Source of the DNA: Lachnospiraceae bacterium UBA1718 | Lineage (GTDB): Bacteria > Bacillota > Clostridia > Lachnospirales > Lachnospiraceae | NCBI GenBank assembly: GCA_002317245.1 | Contig: DCIU01000151.1 | Location: forward strand, 838-7,068 | Length of the DNA: 6,231 nucleotides | Direction of reading: 5' to 3' | In this document: piece by piece, positions 1 through 5,190 of the stretch | Layout of the letters: the number at the start of each line of letters is the position of its first letter | Numbering within the stretch: the stretch's first letter is position 1 | The notes under the pieces: model-generated | What the model was told of the DNA's origin: nothing | Databases searched by the model: none | Seen by the model: the letters and a program-made list of their open reading frames with translations, nothing else | Position numbers and translations under genes: made by a program

Positions 1-392
1 AAATCATATGTTCCATAGCTGATAGTACAGCCAAAGGTCTCATTCCACTTATCTCTAATGGCATCTGCCAATGTAGCAGCATTCTCATCTCCTGTAAGCA
101 GAAGTCCCGGGAAGAAGTAATATACCATCATGAAGTTAAGGTCCAGTATCAGTCCTGACTTAACCCTGCCATTCTTGGCATGTCCGTCATATACCCTCTG
201 GCAGAAAATATCTGCTATTTCCTTGGCTGCTACTGCCTTATCATCCCTGTCTGACAGGTAACCAAGCATCTCCTTATACAGGTCTGCATATTTCTCACAG
301 TAGATTGGCATATTGGTCTCGTAGGCTGCCTTCTTGATCTTGCCGACAAGAGCCTTCCTATCGTCAAACATGCTTAATACATTATCTAACAT
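1..392 (-). CDS. Uncharacterised soluble protein, 3' end beyond the left edge
   Basis: An open frame starts with ATG at 392 and stays open to the left edge, giving 130 complete codons; the C-terminus is missing. The start is well supported by AAGGAGG at 401-407, 8 nt upstream. The protein begins MLDNVLSMFDDRK. It has a charged, probably helical N-terminal half (about 1-68) with a Tyr/Cys-containing stretch YCEKYADLYK (31-40). A hydrophobic aromatic patch follows (about 81-99, ending YYFFPGLLLTGDEN), then ADAIRDKW (109-116) and FGCTISYGTYD (120-130). The hydrophobic patch is short and contains Asp and Asn, so I read it as a buried core helix rather than a membrane span. There is no signal peptide. 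I do not recognise the family and assign no function. It follows the membrane-protein gene by 19 nt and is probably its co-transcribed partner at the end of the aro operon. Coding character matches its neighbours, with no sign of recent transfer. Confidence 0.85.
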   Translation of the reverse strand, partial: MLDNVLSMFDDRKALVGKIKKAAYETNMPIYCEKYADLYKEMLGYLSDRDDKAVAAKEIADIFCQRVYDGHAKNGRVKSGLILDLNFMMVYYFFPGLLLTGDENAATLADAIRDKWNETFGCTISYGTYD

Positions 393-400
393 TCGTAAGT

Positions 401-407
401 CCTCCTT
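401..407 (-). promoter_or_regulatory. Strong Shine-Dalgarno of the left-edge gene
   Basis: On the mRNA strand this reads AAGGAGG, a near-perfect anti-16S complement, 8 nt before the ATG at 392. It fixes the start of a gene that runs off the window. It lies entirely in the 19-nt gap after the membrane-protein stop codon, so the downstream gene can be translated independently within the same transcript. Confidence 0.8.
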
Positions 408-411
408 AATG

Positions 412-1137
412 TTAAATCTCTATCTTCTTATCTCTATAACTCCTAATAATATATACACCAAGAATTAACAGCCCCACTGTCATCAGTGCATGGAATAAAA
501 GTGCTGTGAAGTTGACACCAATTTTTATGGATAATATATCCAGGTTCATGGTCTTCATATTGATTGTTGCAAAGGCAATCATGAATATGGCCATAAGGGC
601 AGCACTTATATATATAAGCCTCCTGTGCTCCAGGATTACGCCGGTCATTATAATACCGATTATTATGGCAGTGAACATTCCCATATACTTGAAGCCATGG
701 GAACTGTCGTAGAACATGGAATACATTACATCATTATTGACACTATAGGTTGCATTCAGAATCAACCATATCATACCTAGCATCCTGTTATAGAGAAGGG
801 TGCTGATATCGTAGATTAGCTGAACCGGTATAAGGATAATACCCCAGATAAAGAGCAGCTTCCTTACATAAGGTGAATGGAAGTAGAGCCTGGTCATTCT
901 GTACAGACAGAATCCATATATAATTGCCACAACTGCCAGCTTGGCAAAGGCCAGATAATTCTGGTAAGTACCAGCCTTCAGTGTATCATCACTGATTGCA
1001 TACCTGATTGCCACCTTAATTGCAGCCTCAGCTATATTAAGTGCTGAAACACAGAGAATGAAGATTCCCAGTATATGCTGACTGGTCTCCTCCTCCATAA
1101 GTATTCGTTTTTCCAGTTTACTTAGAGCATCTCCCAT
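412..1137 (-). CDS. Multi-pass integral membrane protein of unknown function (241 aa)
   Basis: Hydrophobic stretches suggest six, possibly seven, transmembrane helices: about residues 21-44, 61-81, 94-116, perhaps 118-132, 153-170, 174-194 and 208-232. They follow a charged N-terminus (MGDALSKLEKRILMEEE), and a basic tail (RSYRDKKIEI) ends the protein. The positive residues at 80-93 and 171-173 would sit in cytoplasmic loops. The first helix carries Glu37 and Lys41 within NIAEAAIKV, and Asp110 lies in the third. I see no transporter signature, Walker motif or catalytic motif, so no function is assigned. The start at 1137 is chosen because GAGG (1145-1148) sits 7 nt upstream; Met14 has no ribosome binding site. 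It begins 17 nt after the DAHP synthase stop, so it is almost certainly in the aro transcript. A role in aromatic amino acid or precursor transport would be guesswork from context only. Confidence 0.85.
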   Translation of the reverse strand: MGDALSKLEKRILMEEETSQHILGIFILCVSALNIAEAAIKVAIRYAISDDTLKAGTYQNYLAFAKLAVVAIIYGFCLYRMTRLYFHSPYVRKLLFIWGIILIPVQLIYDISTLLYNRMLGMIWLILNATYSVNNDVMYSMFYDSSHGFKYMGMFTAIIIGIIMTGVILEHRRLIYISAALMAIFMIAFATINMKTMNLDILSIKIGVNFTALLFHALMTVGLLILGVYIIRSYRDKKIEI

Positions 1138-1154
1138 CGCCTTACCTCAATAGT

Positions 1155-2183
1155 CTAAATAATGTCTGCGATCTCGTATAACAGTCTCTCCGTCTTATCC
1201 CATCCAAGGCATGGATCTGTAATGGACTTACCATAGCATCCACCGCCTACCTTCTGGGCTCCATCCTCTATATAACTCTCAACCATGAATCCCTTAAGAA
1301 GTGCAGCAATTCTGTCATTCTGTCTGCAACTGTGCAGTACATCCTTAATAATTCTAGGCTGATCGTATGGATTCTTATTAGAGTTAGAGTGGTTGGTGTC
1401 AATAATAACACCAGGATTAAGCAGCTCTCTCTCATCATAGAAGTCACATAATCTTACAAGGTCCTCATAATGATAGTTAGGCTGTGACTGTCCATGCTTA
1501 TTAGTAGATCCACGTAAGATTGCATGTGTATGCTCATTACCCTGTGAATGAACCTCCCATCCTCTGTAGATAAATGTATGAGGATGCTGGGCTGCAAGGA
1601 TGGCATTCATCATTACTGTATAGTCACCAGATGTAGGATTCTTCATACCAACCGGTACCTCTACGCCACTGGCAACAAGTCTGTGCTGCTGATTCTCTAC
1701 AGATCTGGCACCAACTGCTACGTAGCCTAAGAGGTCATCCAGATACTGGTAGTTCTCCGGGTAGAGCATCTCATCTGCACAGGCGAATCCGGTCTCCTCA
1801 ACCGCTCTCATATGCATATGTCTTGTGGCTGTAATACCCTTGAACATATCAGGCTTCTCGTTAGGATTAGGCTGATGAAGCATGCCCTTATATCCCTCAC
1901 CTGTTGTACGTGGCTTGTTAGTATATATTCTTGGTACAATAAGAATCTTCTCCTGAAGATCCTCCTGAACCTTACAAAGTCTGCTGATATAATCAATTAC
2001 ACTGTCTTCATTATCTGCTGAACATGGTCCGATAATCATGAGTAATCTGTCATTACTTCCACTGAAAATGGACTTAATCTCAGCTCTTTTTTTCTCAACG
2101 ATCTGACTCATCTTGCCAGTTAAAGGGAACATCTCCTTAACCTCAGCAGGAATGGCCAGTCGTCTGTCCATATCCATATTCAT
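1155..2183 (-). CDS. aroF: 3-deoxy-7-phosphoheptulonate (DAHP) synthase, class I-alpha
   Basis: This enzyme condenses phosphoenolpyruvate with erythrose 4-phosphate to DAHP, the committed first step of the shikimate pathway, in the cytoplasm. The 342-aa protein shows the family motifs in order: GPCSADN (52-58), PRIYTNKPRTTGEGYKGM (84-101), GARSVENQQHR (158-168), GMKNPTSGD (179-187), GNEHTHAILRG (215-225), DTNHSNSNKNP (262-272), MVES (300-303) and GKSITDPCLGW (318-328). Metal ligands by family comparison are Cys54, His265, Glu302 and Asp323. Length and the N-terminal extension fit the enteric AroF/G/H type rather than the short I-beta type; there is no fused chorismate mutase. The segment 204-217 that corresponds to the regulatory hairpin is shorter than in E. 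coli AroG as I recall it. Paralogue identity (aroF, aroG or aroH) cannot be decided, so the symbol is conventional. It follows aroA by 35 nt, and the stop is TAG. Confidence 0.96.
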   Translation of the reverse strand: MNMDMDRRLAIPAEVKEMFPLTGKMSQIVEKKRAEIKSIFSGSNDRLLMIIGPCSADNEDSVIDYISRLCKVQEDLQEKILIVPRIYTNKPRTTGEGYKGMLHQPNPNEKPDMFKGITATRHMHMRAVEETGFACADEMLYPENYQYLDDLLGYVAVGARSVENQQHRLVASGVEVPVGMKNPTSGDYTVMMNAILAAQHPHTFIYRGWEVHSQGNEHTHAILRGSTNKHGQSQPNYHYEDLVRLCDFYDERELLNPGVIIDTNHSNSNKNPYDQPRIIKDVLHSCRQNDRIAALLKGFMVESYIEDGAQKVGGGCYGKSITDPCLGWDKTERLLYEIADII

Positions 2184-2190
2184 TATTCTG

Positions 2191-2197
2191 TCTCCTA
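2191..2197 (-). promoter_or_regulatory. Shine-Dalgarno deciding the DAHP synthase start
   Basis: The mRNA reads TAGGAGA here, with GGAG at 2192-2195 placed 8 nt before the ATG at 2183. The protein begins MNMDMD, with Met codons at residues 1, 3 and 5. Spacing to the later two would be 14 and 20 nt, so the first Met is the likely start. Confidence 0.7.
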
Positions 2198-2218
2198 TCC
2201 TATGAATTAGTCGGACCT

Positions 2219-3424
2219 TTACAAGATCTCGACTTCAATTCCTAACTTCTTAATTCTATCGTAATAATCCGGGAAGCTCTTGTTAACCGCATGTGCGTCA
2301 TCCACTTCTCCACCGGTTATTGTAAGCAATGTTGCAAGCGACATTACTATTCTGTGGTCATTATGACCGTGAAGAGTCTCTGTCGGAGTCTTAAGGGCTC
2401 CACTCTCTATATGAATGCTGTCCTCTTCCTGGCAGGACTCAATGCCGAACTTGGCAAGCTCCTCGCACATTACCCTTCCTCTGTCGCTCTCCTTAATCGC
2501 CAGTCTCCTGGTTCCAGTGAAGTCTCCACCGAAATGGGTAGCCGCAACCACGAAGAGAACCGGCCCCAGGTCTGGACAGTTGGAGATGTCAAGGCTAGCT
2601 CTTCCCTGGCATAGCTTCCCAAAGTAATCCAAGTATACGCGGTCTCCCTGCTCAGATGCCTCATCCAGGCCTGTAACAGTAACCTGACCACCGATGGTAT
2701 TGAATACCTCCAGGAAGGCCCCATTGGAAAAATCGCCCTCAACTGTCACATTGGCAGGCTTATAGGTCTGACCGCCCTTAATAATGAGGGTCGTCTCGTC
2801 AGCCCATGTTACAGTGATGCCGAATTTAGCCAGCGCGCCAATTGTTAAGTCTATGTAGGATCTGCTATCCACAGGAGGGATAAGGCAGATTGTACTGTCA
2901 CCCTCAAGATTAGGAAGAGCGAATAACAGTCCACTAATGAACTGGCTACTGATGTTACCCGGAATAAAGTAGCTTCCTGGGCTAAGCTTACCCTGTACAG
3001 TTATGCCCTCTTCATCCTTCTTATATAGAAGATCCTGACCTTCAGCAATATTCTCATATACTGACATTGGTCTGTTAAGAAGGGTCTGGCTTCCTGTAAG
3101 CAGGCTCTCCTCTTCACGAAGAAGAGCAAGAGGAACCATGAATCTAAGCGTACTTCCACATTCACGGCAGCTAAATCGAACCTTACCTCCGGCCGAAATG
3201 CCCCTTCCTATTATATGAAGCTTCTCGCCATCTTCTATCACCTCAGCGCCAAGGGCTCTGATACAGTCGATGGTTGCCAGCACATCCTCAGAATAATTAA
3301 TGTTATCTATTATACTCTCGCCATTAGCAAGTGCCGCACAGATCATATACCTATGCGCCATGCTCTTGGATGGTGGAGCCATTATTGTACCTTCAGCCTT
3401 GGTAGGCTTAATAACTGCTTTCAT
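2219..3424 (-). CDS. aroA: 3-phosphoshikimate 1-carboxyvinyltransferase (EPSP synthase)
   Basis: The enzyme transfers the enolpyruvyl group of PEP to shikimate 3-phosphate, the sixth step to chorismate. The 401-aa protein, somewhat shorter than the 427-aa E. coli enzyme, has the two-lobed family layout. Visible motifs: PPSKSMAHR (17-25; Lys20, Ser21, Arg25), CGSTLRF (89-95), NISSQFISGLL (157-167; Gln161), DSRSYIDL (186-193), VEGDFSNGAF (228-237), CPDLGP (283-288, with Asp285 as the likely catalytic base), IKESDRGR (310-317), HNDHRIVM (354-361) and NKSFPDYYD (381-389; Lys382). All substrate-contact positions I can place are present. In the PEP/glyphosate loop the E. coli GNAGTAMRP is RECGSTLRF here, keeping the key Gly (Gly90) and Arg94 but with Ser91 and Phe95. 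The start is supported by AGAGGA about 5 nt upstream; the gap to aroQ is 14 nt. In Bacillus nomenclature the same enzyme is called AroE. Confidence 0.97.
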   Translation of the reverse strand: MKAVIKPTKAEGTIMAPPSKSMAHRYMICAALANGESIIDNINYSEDVLATIDCIRALGAEVIEDGEKLHIIGRGISAGGKVRFSCRECGSTLRFMVPLALLREEESLLTGSQTLLNRPMSVYENIAEGQDLLYKKDEEGITVQGKLSPGSYFIPGNISSQFISGLLFALPNLEGDSTICLIPPVDSRSYIDLTIGALAKFGITVTWADETTLIIKGGQTYKPANVTVEGDFSNGAFLEVFNTIGGQVTVTGLDEASEQGDRVYLDYFGKLCQGRASLDISNCPDLGPVLFVVAATHFGGDFTGTRRLAIKESDRGRVMCEELAKFGIESCQEEDSIHIESGALKTPTETLHGHNDHRIVMSLATLLTITGGEVDDAHAVNKSFPDYYDRIKKLGIEVEIL

Positions 3425-3438
3425 TAGTGTCCTCTGAA

Positions 3439-3867
3439 TTAATAGTTCTCTTTAAGATAGTCCATAGCCTCAAGATAACCCTGAACGCCATGTCCTGTAA
3501 TAGTATTCACACAGGCTTTCCTGATGTAGCTTACCTGTCTGAAATCCTCTCTCTTCTCAACTGCTGAGATATGCACCTCAACCATAGGAACTCCCACGGC
3601 CTTGGCAGCATCTAAGATAGCAATACTTGTGTGTGTATATGCACCTGGGTTAATAACCACTCCATCAATCTTCTGGAAGCAGTCCTGAATATAATCCACC
3701 AGGTCGCCCTCATGATTGGACTGAAGTACCTCTACCTCTACACCGATCTCCCTGCCATGATCCATAATCATATTCTCAAGATCAGCGTAGGTTGTTCTTC
3801 CATATATATCAGGCTCTCTTATACCAAGCATGTTGATATTAGGTCCATTGATAACTCTTATTTTCAT
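3439..3867 (-). CDS. aroQ: 3-dehydroquinate dehydratase, type II
   Basis: It dehydrates 3-dehydroquinate to 3-dehydroshikimate, the third pathway step, through the enolate mechanism of the dodecameric type II enzymes. At 142 aa it is the usual length. Family motifs are clear: INGPNINMLGIREPDIYG (6-23, with Arg17 and the catalytic Tyr22 in the flexible lid), QSNHEGDL (49-56), INPGAYTHTS (72-81, with Asn73 and His79), EVHIS (97-101, with the catalytic His99) and REDFR (106-110). The position after EVHIS that is Asn in many homologues is Ala102 here. The start ATG has GAGG at 3873-3876, 5 nt upstream. It lies 37 nt after the AroE-AroK fusion and 14 nt before aroA, so it makes the substrate of the gene before it in the same transcript. 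No type I (aroD) enzyme is seen in the window. Confidence 0.97.
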   Translation of the reverse strand: MKIRVINGPNINMLGIREPDIYGRTTYADLENMIMDHGREIGVEVEVLQSNHEGDLVDYIQDCFQKIDGVVINPGAYTHTSIAILDAAKAVGVPMVEVHISAVEKREDFRQVSYIRKACVNTITGHGVQGYLEAMDYLKENY

Positions 3868-3904
3868 AATATCCTCATTTCACTACCGTTAGGTCTCCAT
3901 TGAT

Positions 3905-5146
3905 TTAATTAAGACCGCAGCGTATTAATATCTCTTCTGCCACATCCTTAAGGTCCACACTGGCATCGATTATCTCGTCACAGCAGGCCTCATATATTGG
4001 CTTACGCTCTGTATAGAGTCTTGCTAACTTCTCTTCATTGTCAGCAAGAGGTCTGTCATCAGTAGGCTTGATATTGCCAATAGGGCGATCCAGTAAAAAG
4101 AGTCTTCCATTAGCCTTAAGCTCATATACATTCTTATCTCTAAGAACTGCACCACCGCCTGTGGATATGATGACACCTGTGTCAGCTGTAAGTCCCTTAA
4201 TAACTTCGCTCTCAAGATCCCTGAAATACTGCTCACCAAACCTGGCGAAAATCTCAGTAATCTCCATTCCTGCCTTCTTAACAATAAGTGCATCCGTATC
4301 TATAAAAGGAATATCAAGCTTATCAGCTATTATATGACCGACACTGCTCTTACCACTTCCTGGCATACCCACAAGCACTATATTGCCCTTCTTTGATTCC
4401 ATAGTTTTGAAGATTGACTCCATCAGTCCATCTGGATAAGTGGTATCAAAGAATAATTCAGCAGCCTTAACTGCCTGTGCCACCAGCATAAAGAGTCCGC
4501 CAGTAGCCTTAATGCCCTTAGCTAAAGCATCTCTTACAAGCTTGGTGTTAAGGGGATTATATATTGCATCAACCAGACCTGTGAGATTATCGAATCTATT
4601 AAGGTCTATTGGTACATTGTCGATGTTAGGATACATACCTGCAGGAGTAGTATTGATAATGCATCCTGCGTCTCCATGAAGCTCATAGGCCTCATCATAT
4701 GTAATGGCATCACCTTTACCCGAACGGCTTACCTTAATTACCTCACTGGCCCCCAGGTGCTCAGCCACAGCCTTGGCAGTCTTGGAAGTTCCGCCTGTGC
4801 CTAAGATCAGAACCTTTTTCCCTGCAAAATCAATGTGATTATATTCAATCATGGCCTTCATGCCCAGGTAGTCGGTGTTATAGCCCGTGAGGACACCATC
4901 TCTGTTGACTATGGTGTTGACAGCACCTATTGAAAGTGCTGCATCCGACACATGATCAAGAAGCGGAATAACATCCTGCTTGTATGGAATGGTAACATTG
5001 ATCCCCTTGAAGTCCCTGGATTCAATGAAGCTCACCAGGTCCGCTGGGGCAATCTCCTTAAGCTCATATGCATAATCGCCTATTCTGTTATGAATCTCCT
5101 TGGAGAAACTGTGTCCAAGGTGCTCACCTATTAATCCGTACTGCAT
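3905..5146 (-). CDS. aroEK: Bifunctional shikimate dehydrogenase / shikimate kinase
   Basis: One 413-aa frame joins two consecutive enzymes. Residues 1 to about 245 are an AroE-type dehydrogenase that reduces 3-dehydroshikimate to shikimate: GLIGEHLGHSFSKEIH (4-19), NVTIPYK (50-56; catalytic Lys56), AVNT (75-78), NTD (90-92; Asp92), nucleotide loop GTGGTS (116-121), SRSGK (140-144), NTTPAGMYP (165-173) and FMLVAQA (219-225). Residues from about 249 are an AroK-type kinase that phosphorylates shikimate: Walker A GMPGSGKSS (260-268), FIDTD (281-285), EQYFRDLE (305-312; Arg309), STGGG (328-332), lid DDRPL (363-367; Arg365) and ERKPIYE (380-386; Arg381). Both active sites look complete. The linker is only about 10 residues, and no stop codon or good ribosome binding site separates the halves. 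The start at 5146 is chosen for its GAGGAG and because the family normally opens there; an ATG at 5191 would add 15 unrelated residues. It follows aroC by 41 nt. Confidence 0.96.
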   Translation of the reverse strand: MQYGLIGEHLGHSFSKEIHNRIGDYAYELKEIAPADLVSFIESRDFKGINVTIPYKQDVIPLLDHVSDAALSIGAVNTIVNRDGVLTGYNTDYLGMKAMIEYNHIDFAGKKVLILGTGGTSKTAKAVAEHLGASEVIKVSRSGKGDAITYDEAYELHGDAGCIINTTPAGMYPNIDNVPIDLNRFDNLTGLVDAIYNPLNTKLVRDALAKGIKATGGLFMLVAQAVKAAELFFDTTYPDGLMESIFKTMESKKGNIVLVGMPGSGKSSVGHIIADKLDIPFIDTDALIVKKAGMEITEIFARFGEQYFRDLESEVIKGLTADTGVIISTGGGAVLRDKNVYELKANGRLFLLDRPIGNIKPTDDRPLADNEEKLARLYTERKPIYEACCDEIIDASVDLKDVAEEILIRCGLN

Positions 5147-5152
5147 AATTAT

Positions 5153-5158
5153 CTCCTC
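5153..5158 (-). promoter_or_regulatory. Shine-Dalgarno deciding the aroEK start
   Basis: GAGGAG on the mRNA lies 6 nt before the ATG at 5146. The competing in-frame ATG at 5191, which overlaps the aroC stop as ATGA, has no purine-rich sequence in front of it (the preceding bases read CGCACCAGCAAA). This favours 5146. Confidence 0.8.
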
Positions 5159-5172
5159 AGATGACACTCTGA
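5157..5172 (-). repeat. Small inverted repeat overlapping the aroEK ribosome binding site
   Basis: The mRNA contains TCAGA, a 6-nt loop, then TCTGA, a perfect 5-bp stem. Its 3' arm covers the first two bases of the GAGGAG that serves aroEK, and its 5' arm shares bases 5170-5172 with the neighbouring repeat at 5170-5190, so both cannot form together. The stem is short and could be chance; no U-run follows, so it is not a terminator. Confidence 0.3.
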
Positions 5173-5190
5173 CCCAGTCCCCCCGGGTCA
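5170..5190 (-). repeat. Inverted repeat starting on the aroC stop codon
   Basis: The mRNA reads TGACCC, a 9-nt G-rich loop, then GGGTCA: a perfect 6-bp stem with three G-C pairs stacked next to the loop. The first three bases are the aroC TGA stop. A ribosome terminating on aroC would cover and open this stem, which would allow the alternative repeat at 5157-5172 to form. This suggests, but does not prove, translational coupling between aroC and aroEK. Confidence 0.35.

Noticed and set aside
393..411. Possible terminator between the membrane protein and the left-edge gene
   Set aside because: The 19-nt gap has no inverted repeat and no U-run, only the ribosome binding site of the next gene.
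506..712. 68-codon plus-strand frame with a hydrophobic N-terminus
   Set aside because: It is antisense to the membrane protein; hydrophobic codons on one strand often give hydrophobic antisense frames. No independent evidence supports it.
2087..2093. Run of seven A on the mRNA near the start of the DAHP synthase gene, a possible slippage site
   Set aside because: The run encodes normal Glu-Lys-Lys-Arg codons in frame. No overlapping frame of interest begins there and no stimulatory structure is seen.
2194..2222. Possible internal promoter before the DAHP synthase gene (TTGTAA, 16 nt, TAGGAT)
   Set aside because: The match is weak, and transcription would begin within or after the Shine-Dalgarno sequence, leaving no functional leader.
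2291..2614. 107-codon open frame on the plus strand
   Set aside because: It lies antisense inside aroA, has no ribosome binding site worth naming, and its translation looks like an out-of-frame reading. aroA is complete with all motifs.
4038..4337. 99-codon open frame on the plus strand
   Set aside because: It is fully antisense to the shikimate kinase domain. The Ser/Leu-rich low-complexity translation is typical of a shadow frame.
4400..4427. Separate start of a free-standing shikimate kinase at the Met codons near 4402 or 4423
   Set aside because: The frame is continuous with the dehydrogenase and neither Met has a properly spaced Shine-Dalgarno sequence; the nearest GGAG is about 15 nt from the ATG at 4402.
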